Positions 28,793 to 43,563 of a DNA stretch of 57,675 bases are shown here, piece by piece (the first letter of the stretch is position 1; every line of letters starts with the position of its first letter). The stretch comes from Mycolicibacterium canariasense (GTDB taxonomy: Bacteria > Actinomycetota > Actinomycetes > Mycobacteriales > Mycobacteriaceae). The notes under the pieces are model-generated. The model saw only the letters and a list, made by a program, of their open reading frames with translations. It was not told where the DNA came from and ran no database searches. The DNA lies in contig NZ_LQOL01000018.1 in assembly GCF_002101555.1 (NCBI RefSeq), positions 1 to 57,675 on the forward strand, written 5' to 3'. The position numbers and the translations under genes are program-made.

Positions 28793-28962
28793 CAAACTCT
28801 CCTGTCACAGCACATCGCACGCGGTCGTCACGAGCCCCGGCGATCGTACCGGGGCGCCCGATTCCCCCCTTCGACGACCGCTCGCCGCTCTTAGTTTTCT
28901 CTTAATGTTAGGTGAACGAATGTCGCAGGCCAAATCTGGTTACCCGCGAGTCGCAACGAGAT
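28793..28962. promoter_or_regulatory. culp6-fadD32 intergenic region, probable fadD32 promoter
   Basis: This region has no ORF. It contains an AT-rich block at 28890-28921 that is unusual for this GC-rich DNA, and an inverted repeat CCCCGG/CCGGGG at about 28834-28853 on the path between the two same-strand genes. It probably contains the end of the culp6 transcript and the fadD32-pks13-accD4 promoter. TACGAT on the minus strand near 28848 is a possible -10; I cannot assign a -35. Confidence 0.4.
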
Positions 28963-29976
28963 TCATCCGTGCTTGGGATGCGGTGCGTTCTCCACCAGGT
29001 TGTGGGCCCACTGCTGCGTCCACTGGGTGGCGGTCTGGCCGTCCAGGCTCCAGAACTGGGGCGTGTTGTACAGCGCGTGCACGGGCCCGGCGGTGCTGCC
29101 CAGCAGTGTCTCCAGCGTCTTGGGCAGGTTCCCGACCGAGAACGCCTGCTCCGGCGCGGCACAGATCAGGTCGCCGTTGCCGCAGATCTGGTAGACGCGG
29201 TCGTTGAGCGCGCCGAACCCGCCGTCGCGCGGGCCGGTCATCGCCAGGCCGAGCGCCGACAGCATCGGCACCTCGTGCAGGGTGATCTCGGCACCCTGGC
29301 CGGGCGGGTTGGCCGGCAGGCTCTGGCCCACCCCGTCCTGGCGGCGGCCGTCGGCGATCAACGTCACGCCCAGCACCAGGTCCTGGTCGACGGGGCCGCG
29401 GCCGTTGCCGATATCGGAGGCGATATCGCCGCCGATCACCGCGCCCTGCGAGAACCCGACGATCACGTAGCTGGTGAGCGGGCACTTGTTGTTCATGTCG
29501 GTGAGCGCCTGGATGGCCTTCTTGGTGCCCTCGGCGCGGGAGTCGTTGTAGGACATCTGCCCGTCGGCGGAGAACGGGTTATGGAACTGCGCGGTGTAGG
29601 GCACGGTGTACACCTGCACCCGGTCGGTGCCGAACTGCTGCAGCAGCGGGTTGGTCACGTTGAGCAGCAGCGCCATCGGGAACTGCGTCGGATTGTTCGG
29701 GTCCAGCTGGGGCGAGGACTCCCAGGTGCCGGGGATGGAGAGCACGAAGACGTCCGGGCAGCTGGCGTCCTGGGATTCCGGGCGCGGTTTGCTCGGCGAC
29801 GGCCCCGTGCTGGGGACACCGGACGGCGGCGCGGTGGGCGGGGTGGCCAGCGGCGGGGTCTCGGGCTGACGCAGCCAGACCACCAGGGCGGCGACGATGA
29901 CCGCCACCAGGACGGCGACGGCCGCGGCCGCGGCCACCGCCAGAATCCGGTGTCGTTTGCGGTTGTTGGTCGCCAT
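28963..29976 (-). CDS. Culp6-type cutinase-like serine esterase (Rv3802c family)
   Basis: This 337-residue envelope enzyme belongs to the cutinase-like group; the M. tuberculosis orthologue Rv3802c is essential and has thioesterase/phospholipase activity linked to mycolate metabolism. A single membrane anchor spans residues 10-36, followed by a Pro-rich linker. The nucleophile motif is GFSQGA; the cutinase Asp and His are likely in the region around residues 265-300, with the family cysteines in [14 protein letters not shown]. The ATG is preceded by GGAGCG at rather long spacing. It lies between fadD32 and the antigen 85 genes, as in M. tuberculosis. Confidence 0.93.
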   Translation of the reverse strand: MATNNRKRHRILAVAAAAAVAVLVAVIVAALVVWLRQPETPPLATPPTAPPSGVPSTGPSPSKPRPESQDASCPDVFVLSIPGTWESSPQLDPNNPTQFPMALLLNVTNPLLQQFGTDRVQVYTVPYTAQFHNPFSADGQMSYNDSRAEGTKKAIQALTDMNNKCPLTSYVIVGFSQGAVIGGDIASDIGNGRGPVDQDLVLGVTLIADGRRQDGVGQSLPANPPGQGAEITLHEVPMLSALGLAMTGPRDGGFGALNDRVYQICGNGDLICAAPEQAFSVGNLPKTLETLLGSTAGPVHALYNTPQFWSLDGQTATQWTQQWAHNLVENAPHPKHG

Positions 29977-30039
29977 GGTCGAAGCGCTCCTCGGTTCGGC
30001 TGAATGTCTTCGGGCGCTGCTGTCCTACCGCCGGGCGGA

Positions 30040-30537
30040 TCAGCAGAGCTGTTCGGTCGCGATGCGAATGTAGTCGGAGGTGGCGGCGTTGACCTCACCC
30101 GCAGGCGGGGCCGCCGAACTGATGTGGGCCTCGCGGACATCGGCGCGGACCAGGGGCAGCACGAAATCCCAGACCGCCTGATCGTTCTGTTTGGCGGCAC
30201 GCGCCTGGCACACGTAGGACCCGATGGTCAGCGCGACCATCTCGTCGGACGGGTGCACGCCGGCCGCCCCGAGCGCGTCCAGGTAGGACTGTTGCTGGGC
30301 CGACATGGGGATGTGTTCGCGGTATCCGCCCGCCGCGCTGGCCGCGGGCGGCGCGATGCTGCCCAACCCGTCGGAATGCCCGGCCGATTGCGAGGCCGGC
30401 AGACCGATCGTGGTGATCATGTCGTCGCTGAACGAGCAGCCGCACACCGCCGCCGCCGTGGAGGCGAGCATCAGCGGGGTCAACACGAGCGCGGGTCGCT
30501 TTGCCAGACCCGCAGACCACCGCCGGTTGCGCTGCAC
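30040..30537 (-). CDS. DUF732 exported protein, possible lipoprotein
   Basis: This 165-residue protein has an N-terminal signal (LVLTPLMLASTAAAV) ending in VCGC, which could be a lipobox. The C-terminal half is a DUF732 domain (QQSYLDALGAAGVHPSDEM, then SYVCQ and a final IATEQLC), a small exported fold common in mycobacteria with two conserved cysteines. GTG 30537 is chosen because a -10 element lies six bases ahead; a longer upstream reading is not supported. It sits between the Culp6 esterase and fbpD, a position with no gene in M. tuberculosis. Function unknown. Confidence 0.75.
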   Translation of the reverse strand: MQRNRRWSAGLAKRPALVLTPLMLASTAAAVCGCSFSDDMITTIGLPASQSAGHSDGLGSIAPPAASAAGGYREHIPMSAQQQSYLDALGAAGVHPSDEMVALTIGSYVCQARAAKQNDQAVWDFVLPLVRADVREAHISSAAPPAGEVNAATSDYIRIATEQLC

Positions 30538-30543
30538 GGCTCC

Positions 30544-30549
30544 ACGGTA
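30544..30549 (-). promoter_or_regulatory. -10 element for a leaderless DUF732 transcript
   Basis: On the minus strand TACCGT precedes GTG 30537 by six bases, the same arrangement as at the MBL and kinase genes. Confidence 0.45.
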
Positions 30550-30586
30550 CCGGCTGTGCGCGCCGGCCTCCGGGGGCCAGATGTCG

Positions 30587-31522
30587 TTAGCGGATCGCGG
30601 CCGACAAATCGCCGGCCAGCGCGGCCAACTGCGGACCCCAGCTGCCCCAGTCGTGCTGCCCACCGGTCGGGAAGTCGAAGTGCCCGTTGCGGCCCCCGAG
30701 TGAGCGGTAATGCGAATAGAACGTGCGGTTACTGCCCTGGGCCTGATCGCAGTAGCCGATCATCGCGGCGGGGTCGCTGCACGTCAGGGTCTGCGGGCTG
30801 AACACCCACAGCCGGGTGTTGTTGTCCACCAACAGCTGTGCGTGCACGTCCGGGTCATGCCACTTCCACCGGCCCAGCTGCGCCGCGCCCCACATGGCCT
30901 GGGTGTTGACGCCACCGAACTGGGCCATGCCCGCCGTGATGGCGCCGTTGAGGAAGGTGTTGGACGGCGTCAGGAAGCCCGACATGGAGCCGGCGTAGCG
31001 GAACCGGTCCGGGTGGAACTCGGCCAGCGTGATGGCCGCGGTACCGCCCTGGGCGGCGCCGACGATGCCGTGCCCGTTGGGCGCCAGGCCCTTGTTGGCG
31101 GCCAGCCAGTTGGGCAGCTCATCGGTGAGGAAGGTCTCCCACTGCTTGCTGCCGTCCATCTCCCAGTTGGTGTAGAGGCTGAATGCCCCGCCGGCCGGAG
31201 CGGCCACCGAGATGCCCTTACCGGCCAGGGTGTTGAACGCGCCGGTGCCGACCCAGTTGCTCACATCGGGTCCGGCGTTGAAGGCGTCGAGCAGGTACAC
31301 CGCGTGCGGGCCACCGGCCTGAAAGGCCACCGGGATGTCGCGGCCCATGGCCGCCGACGGCACCATGAGGTACTCGATGCCGTCGGCCCTGGCTGGAGTG
31401 TCCACCGCGCCCGACGCCGACCACAGGCCCATCGCCAGCAACACCGCGAAGGTCGCCTGCAGGGTCTTGCGGATGGCCGAAGGCAGCGCGTGGTTTCCGT
31501 CGCTTCGCTCGCCCAGCCTCAT
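30587..31522 (-). CDS. fbpD: MPT51 (FbpD), non-catalytic antigen 85 homologue
   Basis: This 311-residue secreted protein has the antigen 85 alpha/beta-hydrolase fold. The nucleophile elbow reads VGAAQGG in place of GLSMAG, so the catalytic serine is absent, as in M. tuberculosis MPT51, which is thought to bind extracellular-matrix components or carbohydrate instead of transferring mycolate. A signal peptide ends near ARADG. Signature segments are [20 protein letters not shown] and AGSMSGF. ATG 31522 has GAGGTGG four bases upstream; ATG 31534 is also in frame. Confidence 0.93.
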   Translation of the reverse strand: MRLGERSDGNHALPSAIRKTLQATFAVLLAMGLWSASGAVDTPARADGIEYLMVPSAAMGRDIPVAFQAGGPHAVYLLDAFNAGPDVSNWVGTGAFNTLAGKGISVAAPAGGAFSLYTNWEMDGSKQWETFLTDELPNWLAANKGLAPNGHGIVGAAQGGTAAITLAEFHPDRFRYAGSMSGFLTPSNTFLNGAITAGMAQFGGVNTQAMWGAAQLGRWKWHDPDVHAQLLVDNNTRLWVFSPQTLTCSDPAAMIGYCDQAQGSNRTFYSHYRSLGGRNGHFDFPTGGQHDWGSWGPQLAALAGDLSAAIR

Positions 31523-31620
31523 TGCCCACCTCATCTTGATCGAATATCCCCCACCACCGCGTTGTAGTGAATCACATCACTGCGGCGCGGTGCTTTCGAA
31601 ACGGTCCGGAAACGACCGAC

Positions 31621-31646
31621 GGCGGCGACCCCGAAGGATCGCCGCC
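31621..31646 (-). terminator. Hairpin terminator downstream of fbpA
   Basis: GGCGGCGA (31621-31628) and TCGCCGCC (31639-31646) form a perfect eight-pair stem around a ten-base loop containing TTCG on the minus strand. It lies 38 bases after the antigen 85A stop. The U-tract is weak, as is usual in mycobacteria. Confidence 0.6.
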
Positions 31647-31683
31647 GCCCGTCTTCTCGTTTGTTTGCCGGCAGGCCCGCGGA

Positions 31684-32694
<1,011 letters not shown>

Positions 32695-32809
32695 TTACCT
32701 ATCCCATCTGTCGTGTGCCGCACCCGGTCGGTGTGCGCCGGTCCGGGCCGCATCGCCCGTGTAGTCAACCACAAGTCTGTGTGACTTCTCTCTTCCGACG
32801 AATGCCCGC

Positions 32810-33934
<1,125 letters not shown>

Positions 33935-33960
33935 TTACGCCACCCGCAAAACCACGTGCG

Positions 33961-35952
33961 CTACGGACCGGTGGCCGGCATCCCGGTGTACGGCGGATTC
34001 TTCGCCGGCGGCGCCTGCAGACCGCACCGGTACAGCTCATAGAGCGGGACCCGGTCTATCCGGTAACTGCCGAACTGCAGCGCATGGGTGAGGTTGGAGA
34101 TGAACAGCCGGGGCGTCAGCTTGCCTCGCACCGAGTTCAGGATCACTTCGGTCTCCGGACACTTCAGCGCCACCTCGGCCTGGGCGATCCAGTCCTCGTC
34201 CAGGTAGGCCGGGATGTACGGACGTTCCTTCAGGAAAGGTCCTTCGGCGACCGCCCAGTCCGGGAACAGGTTCTTGTCGTGACCGATGCGGGCGTCCTCC
34301 AGCCGGGCGGTGTGCGCCGCCAGGGTGTTCACCAGACCGATCTGGTCGATGACCCGGACGTCGAGGCCGACGTTCATCCCCAGCATGCCCATGTTGGTGA
34401 AAAAGACCGTGTGCGGCCCGGTTTCGCCGTTGCGGTAGGGCTTGTCCGGCGGCGGCGGGATGGCCGGGACCACGTCCCAGCGGTCATAGTCGCCGGACGG
34501 CAGCAGCAGCGCGCCGTCGGGGGTGTTGTTGATGGCGGTGAGCACCGCGCGCATCCGCGGGTAGTCCAGGTAGTCGGCCGCGGTCAGCGGGTGGGCGTGG
34601 CCGGTGGCCTGGGCGTAGAACCGGCGTTCGTCGACGATGCCGGAATAGGTGACCCGGGTGGCGTCGGCGCCCATTCCCGGCGAATTCGCCGCCCACAGTG
34701 ACCATCCCGCGATCGCCAGCCACAACACACTGGTCGCCCCCGCCAGCAGATAGCCGGTCCGGCGGCTGACCTTGGTCTCGTCGGGCACCCTGACCGGGAT
34801 CACCGCCACCGGCGCGAGCATGCAGAACAGCGCGGTGAGCAACACCCGCCCGTGCATGAAGTCACCGCCTTGGCGCACCCAGTACACGCCTTGCAGCAGG
34901 CCGCTTCCGACGATGAAAACGACCACCGCCGTGGGGTTTTGCACCAGCCTGGCCAGGGATCGACCGGCGGCCCCGGACCGGATGGGCCCGATGGTCCAGG
35001 GATGCGACCGGCCGCGCACCAGCACCACCGCCAGCAGGATCACCAGCAGCAACGGCAGCCACAGCAGATAGGGCCGGTTGAAGTTGGTCAGATACTCGAA
35101 ACCCTGGGCCCACTTCGAACCCGAGGCGTCCTTGGCGATGGCCGTCTGGGGCACCGCCAGGCCGTAATACCCCATCCGAAAGATCTGATATCCCACCGGA
35201 AGTGCACCGCCGGCCGCGACGATCAGCGCTCGCCGCCGCCACCGCGGCTCGGCCACCACCATCATCACCAGCGCCAGCCCGCCGATGAGCGCCAGTTCCG
35301 GACGGACCAGCACGCTCAGGCCGGCCACGCAGGCCAGCGATCCCAGGAACACCGGGCCCTGCCGCCGCCCCTCGGGCAGCCTGGGCGCCTGCGACCAGCA
35401 CACCATCAGCCACCACAACAGGCCGAGATAGGCGAGCACCAAACCGTTTTCCAGACCCGACGTGGCGAAGTCGCGGGCCGGTGGCACCGCGATATAGACG
35501 AGCGCGCCCGCCGGCAGCAGCACCGCGGCCCGGCCCTGCAGGCCGGGCGCGTACAACCGGCCGGTCCCGAGCATCAACAGCACCACGCCGGCCACCGAGA
35601 GCACCAGTGCCAGGGTCAGCGCGACGTACTCCAGCCGGACCGGACCGCTGATCCAGCTGACCACGTAGATCAGATACGTCCACAGGGTGGAGGTGTTGGA
35701 CTCCACCCGTTCCCCGGCATTGAAGACGGGGCCGTTGCCGGCCAACAGGTTGCGCACGGTGCGCAACACGATCAGCCCGTCGTCGGCGATCCAGCGTCGC
35801 TGCCATGCCCCCCAGCCGAACAGGCCGGCCACCACCAGCACCGACAACCACAGGCTGATCCGCACCGACACGCTGTAGCGGAACGACGGCCAGCCGGACA
35901 GGCGGGTCGCCGCGGCGCGGCCGGCTCGGTCAGCCGAAGTAGACAGCGGCAC
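33961..35952 (-). CDS. aftB: Terminal beta-(1>2)-arabinofuranosyltransferase AftB
   Basis: This polytopic GT-C enzyme caps arabinan with the beta-1,2-linked arabinose that receives mycolates. The protein is up to 663 residues, with about ten membrane helices in the N-terminal two-thirds and a periplasmic C-terminal domain. The catalytic acid pair is in WIADDGLIVLR (Asp57-Asp58). Conserved segments include ANSPGMG, TYSGIVDERRFYAQATGH and FTNMGMLGMNVG, all matching Rv3805c. GTG 35952 overlaps ubiA by 23 bases. GTG codons at 35871 or 35865 would give about 635 residues, nearer the M. tuberculosis length, and match its MVRVSLWLS start. Confidence 0.95.
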   Translation of the reverse strand: MPLSTSADRAGRAAATRLSGWPSFRYSVSVRISLWLSVLVVAGLFGWGAWQRRWIADDGLIVLRTVRNLLAGNGPVFNAGERVESNTSTLWTYLIYVVSWISGPVRLEYVALTLALVLSVAGVVLLMLGTGRLYAPGLQGRAAVLLPAGALVYIAVPPARDFATSGLENGLVLAYLGLLWWLMVCWSQAPRLPEGRRQGPVFLGSLACVAGLSVLVRPELALIGGLALVMMVVAEPRWRRRALIVAAGGALPVGYQIFRMGYYGLAVPQTAIAKDASGSKWAQGFEYLTNFNRPYLLWLPLLLVILLAVVLVRGRSHPWTIGPIRSGAAGRSLARLVQNPTAVVVFIVGSGLLQGVYWVRQGGDFMHGRVLLTALFCMLAPVAVIPVRVPDETKVSRRTGYLLAGATSVLWLAIAGWSLWAANSPGMGADATRVTYSGIVDERRFYAQATGHAHPLTAADYLDYPRMRAVLTAINNTPDGALLLPSGDYDRWDVVPAIPPPPDKPYRNGETGPHTVFFTNMGMLGMNVGLDVRVIDQIGLVNTLAAHTARLEDARIGHDKNLFPDWAVAEGPFLKERPYIPAYLDEDWIAQAEVALKCPETEVILNSVRGKLTPRLFISNLTHALQFGSYRIDRVPLYELYRCGLQAPPAKNPPYTGMPATGP

Positions 35953-36847
35953 CGACTGTTCCGATCAACGCCAGGGCGAGCAGCTGCAGCACGCGGTCAT
36001 GCAGGGCGATGTCCTCGGGTTCGCCCGCGTCACCGCCGTCGATGTCGACGGCGTAGCGCAGGATCGCGATGGTGAACGGGATGATGGACACGGCCCACCA
36101 GGAGGCCGAGCCGCCGTCGCGCTCGAAGGCGAACAGCCCGTAGCAGAGCACCACTGCGGTGGCCGACAGCGTCCAGACGAAGCGCAGATACGAACTGGTG
36201 TAGCTCTCCAGCGATTTGCGGATCTTGGCGCCGGTGCGTTCGGCCAGCTGTAGTTCGGCGTAGCGCTTGCCGGCCGCCATGAACAGCGAACCGAAGGCCA
36301 TCACCAGCAGGAACCACTGGGACAGCTGGATGTCGGTCGCCGCACCGCCGGCGATGGCCCGGATCAGGTAGGCCGAGGACACGATGCAGATGTCCAGCAC
36401 CGCTTGATGTTTCAGCCCGAAACAGTAGGCCAGTTGGATGCCGATGTAGACGGCGATGACGACGGCCAGGCTGGGACTGACGACATAGGAGATGACCAGC
36501 GCGGCCACCCCCAGCACGACGGCCAGGCCGTAGGCCACCGACTCCGGGACCACCCCGGCCGCGATCGGGCGGAATCGTTTGGTCGGGTGCTGGCGGTCGG
36601 CCTCGACATCACGGGAGTCGTTGATCAGGTAGATGCACGAGGCGGCCATGGAGAACACCACGAAGGCCACCGCGACGCGGGAGGCCAGGAAACCGTAGTC
36701 GTAGTGCACGTCGGTACCCAGTGCCGCCAGCGGTGCGGCCAGCACCAGCACGTTCTTGACCCACTGACGGGGACGCAGCGCCTTGATCAGCCCGCTCGCC
36801 AGGTTCTTCGGCGGGCCCAGAGTCGATTCCGGCGCTCCGTCACTCAT
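35930..36847 (-). CDS. ubiA: Decaprenyl-phosphate phosphoribosyltransferase (UbiA/DppR synthase)
   Basis: This UbiA-superfamily membrane prenyltransferase makes decaprenyl-phosphoryl-5-phosphoribose, the first committed step to the arabinose donor. It is 305 residues with about nine helices. The first Asp-rich motif is NDSRDVEADRQHP; the second region is in AGKRYAEL with the following acidic residues. It is an ethambutol-resistance locus in M. tuberculosis (Rv3806c). The ATG shares one base with the upstream PAP2 stop (TGATG). Confidence 0.95.
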   Translation of the reverse strand: MSDGAPESTLGPPKNLASGLIKALRPRQWVKNVLVLAAPLAALGTDVHYDYGFLASRVAVAFVVFSMAASCIYLINDSRDVEADRQHPTKRFRPIAAGVVPESVAYGLAVVLGVAALVISYVVSPSLAVVIAVYIGIQLAYCFGLKHQAVLDICIVSSAYLIRAIAGGAATDIQLSQWFLLVMAFGSLFMAAGKRYAELQLAERTGAKIRKSLESYTSSYLRFVWTLSATAVVLCYGLFAFERDGGSASWWAVSIIPFTIAILRYAVDIDGGDAGEPEDIALHDRVLQLLALALIGTVGAAVYFG

Positions 36848-37368
36848 CAGTTGCCCGCCTTCTTGTCAGCGATGACCTGAACCGCTTTGGCGGTGGCAAG
36901 TCCCACCGCCGCTCCGGTGAGCACGTCCGTCGGGTAGTGCACGCCGAGTACCAAGCGCGACAACGCCATCGGGGGCACCAGCAGCCACGGCAACCGCGAG
37001 CCGGTGGCCCGGCCGATCAGCACGGCGGCCGCGGTGGTCGAGGTGGCATGCGCGGACGGGAAGCTCAGCCGGCTGGGTGTACCGACGTTGACGGCGATCG
37101 CCGGGTGGTGTGGGCGTTCGCGTTTGACGACGCGTTTGATCAGCACCGCCGCCGCGTGTGCGGCGAAGGCGCCGATACCGGCGGCCAGCCAGGCGCGCCG
37201 GTGCCGCGGCTGCAGCGCCGCGCCCAGGGCGGCGACGCCGACCCAGCCGGCGCTGTGCTCACCGAAATGCGAAAGAGCGCGCGCGGCCGGAAGCACTCCA
37301 GGCCGGCCGGCCAGCGTGGTCTGCACCACCACCAGCGCGGTCTCCTCGCGCGTCAGGTCACCGGCCAT
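36847..37368 (-). CDS. PAP2-family phosphatase (Rv3807c type)
   Basis: This 173-residue membrane phosphatase has all three PAP2 motifs: KRVVKRERP, PSAHAT, and SRLVLGVHYPTD. By position and the known role proposed for Rv3807c it removes the 5-phosphate from decaprenyl-phosphoribose 5-phosphate, between UbiA and the DprE1/DprE2 epimerase. Its ATG is one base after the glfT2 stop, and its own stop overlaps the ubiA start, so it is strongly coupled. Confidence 0.9.
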   Translation of the reverse strand: MAGDLTREETALVVVQTTLAGRPGVLPAARALSHFGEHSAGWVGVAALGAALQPRHRRAWLAAGIGAFAAHAAAVLIKRVVKRERPHHPAIAVNVGTPSRLSFPSAHATSTTAAAVLIGRATGSRLPWLLVPPMALSRLVLGVHYPTDVLTGAAVGLATAKAVQVIADKKAGN

Positions 37369-37369
37369 C

Positions 37370-40776
<3,407 letters not shown>

Positions 40777-41787
40777 GTGCCGAACCGACGTCGACGCAAG
40801 CTCTCGACAGCCATGAGCGCAGTCGCCGCCCTGGCCGTCGCAAGTCCAGTTGCAATTGCTGCGCTTTCAGAAGTACCCGCCAAGGACGAACAGCCGCAGC
40901 ACCGGCAGTTCGTGCAGGCGGCGCTGATCACCGACCTGCCCGGGGAGTTGATCTCGGCCCTGTCGCAGGGGCTGTCCCAGTTCGGGGTCAATCTGCCCCC
41001 GATGCCGACGGGCATTCTGACCGGTTCGCCGGCGGCCAGCCCGGTGTTGACGTCACCGGGCCTCGGTGCCACCGGCCTCACCTCGCCGGGTCTGACCTCG
41101 CCCGGATTGACGCCCGGCCTGAGCACACCCGGACTGGGCGCCACCGGCCTGACCCCGCCGACCGGCCTGACGCCGGGCCTGCAGGGCTCGGGGACCACCG
41201 CGCCCGGACTCAGCGTGCCGCCGATCAACTCGACCACCCCGTCGCTGAGCCCGACCTCGCTGACCGATCCGTCGAACACCAACCCGGCGCTGACCGGCGC
41301 CACCCCGGGCCTCACCTCGCCGCTGTCGCCGAGCCTGGCCACCCCGGCCGGTCTGGGCACCACGCCGGGACTGGGCACTGCGGGCCTGACGACGCCGGGC
41401 CTGGGTACGCCGGGGCTCGGTGGCACCGGCCTGGGCGTTCCCGGTGAGGTGCCGATCTCGGCTCCGATCGGGCTGGACCCGATGGCGGGCACCTACCCGA
41501 TCCTCGGTGGCGATCCGGGTCTGGGCCTGGGCGCCCCGGCGGCCGCCAGCGGTGGCGGCGGGCTGCTCGGCGACCTGAACAGCGCGGCCCAGCAGCTGGG
41601 CGCCGGGCAGGCCATCGATCTGCTCAAGGGCATGGTGATGCCGGCCATCCAGTCGGCCATCAAGCAGGCGGCTCCGGCCGCCGCCCCGGCCGCGGCGGCC
41701 GCCGCGCCGGTTGCCGACGCCGCCAGCACCGCCGCCAGCACGGCGACGGGGGCGGTGGCCCAGGTCGCTTCAGGCGCGGGCGCCTGA
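40777..41787 (+). CDS. erp: Exported repetitive protein Erp (PirG)
   Basis: This surface-associated protein is required for envelope integrity and virulence in pathogenic mycobacteria. It is 336 residues: signal peptide with MPNRRRRKLSTAMSAVAALA, a conserved N-terminal domain, a central low-complexity region of degenerate PGL(T/G)(S/T/A) pentapeptides (about residues 90-215), and a C-terminal hydrophobic Ala-rich segment. GTG 40777 has GGAG eight bases upstream. The repeat number and order differ between species, and this copy has a long imperfect array. It corresponds to Rv3810. Confidence 0.93.
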   Translation: MPNRRRRKLSTAMSAVAALAVASPVAIAALSEVPAKDEQPQHRQFVQAALITDLPGELISALSQGLSQFGVNLPPMPTGILTGSPAASPVLTSPGLGATGLTSPGLTSPGLTPGLSTPGLGATGLTPPTGLTPGLQGSGTTAPGLSVPPINSTTPSLSPTSLTDPSNTNPALTGATPGLTSPLSPSLATPAGLGTTPGLGTAGLTTPGLGTPGLGGTGLGVPGEVPISAPIGLDPMAGTYPILGGDPGLGLGAPAAASGGGGLLGDLNSAAQQLGAGQAIDLLKGMVMPAIQSAIKQAAPAAAPAAAAAAPVADAASTAASTATGAVAQVASGAGA

Positions 41788-41834
41788 TCAAGCCCCAGGC
41801 GCGGGCGCCTAGTCAAACCTGAGCGCGGGCGCCT
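41774..41834 (+). repeat. Three tandem copies spanning the erp stop codon
   Basis: GCGCGGGCGCCT occurs at 41774-41785, 41799-41810 and 41823-41834, with periods of 25 and 24 bases. Each copy is followed by a stop triplet (TGA, TAG, TGA). Copy one encodes the last residues of Erp and its stop; copies two and three are beyond it. Each contains the perfect inverted repeat AGGCGC/GCGCCT or a near version of it. Confidence 0.75.
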
Positions 41835-41853
41835 GATCTCAAGCCTGTCACCG

Positions 41854-41893
41854 AACGGCACCGCAGAAGCCTTTCCGGCTCTGCGGTGCCGTT
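41854..41893 (+). terminator. Strong hairpin terminator after erp
   Basis: AACGGCACCGCAGA (41854-41867) and its exact complement TCTGCGGTGCCGTT (41880-41893) form a perfect 14-pair stem with a 12-base loop, followed by only a short T-containing tail. It separates erp from the amidase gene. Confidence 0.75.
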
Positions 41894-41949
41894 ATGTGCG
41901 GCCCAGAATTCGTATCGTGTCGAAACTCTGGTAACACCAGACCCATACG

Positions 41950-41955
41950 TAACAT
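41950..41955 (+). promoter_or_regulatory. -10 element for a leaderless amidase transcript
   Basis: TAACAT ends six bases before GTG 41962, placing the predicted transcription start exactly on the start codon. There is no ribosome-binding site. Confidence 0.55.
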
Positions 41956-41961
41956 CGGGGC

Positions 41962-43554
41962 GTGTTACGTCGTCGTCCTGCACCGTCACTGCTGCTCTCG
42001 GCAGTCGTCGGCACGGTCGTCATCCTGCCGTGGGCGATCAACGGCGTACCCGAGACCGACAAGCAGCCCCCGGTGGCCATCAGCCAGCAGCCGCTGAACG
42101 ACCTGCACGGCACCGACGCTGCCGGCGAAACCATCAAGGAAGTCCACCAGGACACCCCGTTCTCGCTGGTGGCGATCACCGCCGACGACCTGGACGGCAC
42201 CACCGCGCGGGTCCGCGCCAAACAGCCCGACGGCTCCTGGGGCCCCTGGTACGAGACCGAGACCCTGGACGGCGTCGGACCGCAGGGTAAGGCGACGCAC
42301 GGCACCGAGCCGGTGTTCGTCGGCCGCACCACCACCGTGCAGATCGCCGTCAGCCACACACCTCCGGCACCGGCCCCAGTGAAACGCGACCTCGGCTACA
42401 TCCCGGCCAATGTCGAGCAGCCGCTGCCGCAGAACGTCAACGCCGTGCTGATCAGCCCACCCAAGGCGCCGATCGACGTGCAGTTCAACCCGCCCGCGGC
42501 CGCCGCGACCATCCCCGGCCGGCCGCCCAACATCATCAGCCGCGCCCAGTGGGGTGCCGACGAAGCGATGAAGTGCGGCGCCCCCATCTACGACCAAGGG
42601 GTGCGGGCCGGGGTCGTGCACCACACGGCCGGCAGCAACGACTACCTGCCCGAGGACTCGGCGGCGATCGTGCGCTCGATCTACGAGTACCACGCCCGCA
42701 CCCTGGGCTGGTGCGACATCGCCTACAACGCCCTGGTGGACAAGTACGGGCAGGTGTTCGAGGGCCGCGCCGGCGGCATGGACCGCCCCGTGCAGGGCGC
42801 GCACACCGGCGGCTTCAACACCGACACCTGGGGGGTGGCCATGCTCGGCGACTTCGACACCGAGCCGCCCACCCCGATCCAGTTGCGCACCACCGGCCGG
42901 CTGCTGGGCTGGCGCCTGGGGCTGGACCACGTGGATCCGCTGGGCACCGTCACCCTGACCTCGGCCGGCGGCGACTTCACCAAATTCGCGGCGGGAGCCG
43001 TGGAAACCCTGCCCACCATCTTCACGCACCGCGACGTCGGCAACACCGACTGCCCGGGCAACGCCGCCTACGCCCTGATGCCGGTGCTGCGGGATATCGC
43101 CGCCCGGTTCAACCGGCCGGCCGGCCCCGCCGATCTGGTGGACACGCTGCGCGGCGGCGCCATCTTCGCCAAGTGGCAGGCGATGGGCGCCGAGAAGGGC
43201 CCGCTGGGCATGCCGACCTCACCGGAGGCCGCCGGCGACGGCACCGCCCGCTATGTCACCTTCGACCGCGGCGCCATGTACTGGTCACCGGTCACCGGTG
43301 CCCAGCCGGTGACCGGCGCCATCTACGACGCTTGGGGCGCACTGGGTTTCGAGCGCGGCGCGCTCGGCCTGCCCACCAGCGGCGAGATCGGCGAGCCGCA
43401 GTGGATCGTGCAGAACTTCCAGCACGGCACCCTGAACTTCGACCGGGAGACCGGTGCGGTCACCCGCGTCACCGACGGCGTGCCGCTGAAGCTGCCGCCG
43501 CCGAATCACTCCCCCATCCAGATGGAGCGGTTCACCCCGATCGATGCGCGCTGA
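41962..43554 (+). CDS. PGRP-type N-acetylmuramoyl-L-alanine amidase with LGFP repeats (Rv3811 family)
   Basis: This 530-residue exported peptidoglycan amidase has an N-terminal signal/anchor at residues 8-26. A beta-rich region follows, then the amidase-2/PGRP domain: SRAQWGADE start, zinc ligand in GVVHHTAGS, the GWCDIAYN and GVAMLGDF segments, and the second His and Cys ligands in HRDVGNTDCPG. The C-terminal part carries LGFP-type repeats (GPLGMPTSPE, GALGLPTSGE), thought to anchor to the wall. It corresponds to Rv3811. Confidence 0.93.
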   Translation: MLRRRPAPSLLLSAVVGTVVILPWAINGVPETDKQPPVAISQQPLNDLHGTDAAGETIKEVHQDTPFSLVAITADDLDGTTARVRAKQPDGSWGPWYETETLDGVGPQGKATHGTEPVFVGRTTTVQIAVSHTPPAPAPVKRDLGYIPANVEQPLPQNVNAVLISPPKAPIDVQFNPPAAAATIPGRPPNIISRAQWGADEAMKCGAPIYDQGVRAGVVHHTAGSNDYLPEDSAAIVRSIYEYHARTLGWCDIAYNALVDKYGQVFEGRAGGMDRPVQGAHTGGFNTDTWGVAMLGDFDTEPPTPIQLRTTGRLLGWRLGLDHVDPLGTVTLTSAGGDFTKFAAGAVETLPTIFTHRDVGNTDCPGNAAYALMPVLRDIAARFNRPAGPADLVDTLRGGAIFAKWQAMGAEKGPLGMPTSPEAAGDGTARYVTFDRGAMYWSPVTGAQPVTGAIYDAWGALGFERGALGLPTSGEIGEPQWIVQNFQHGTLNFDRETGAVTRVTDGVPLKLPPPNHSPIQMERFTPIDAR

Positions 43555-43563
43555 CCGAAGAGT

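Noticed and set aside
41041..41430. Repetitive DNA in erp considered as a CRISPR or satellite array
   Set aside because: The repeats are degenerate five-codon units in frame with PGLTS-type peptides, without unique spacers.
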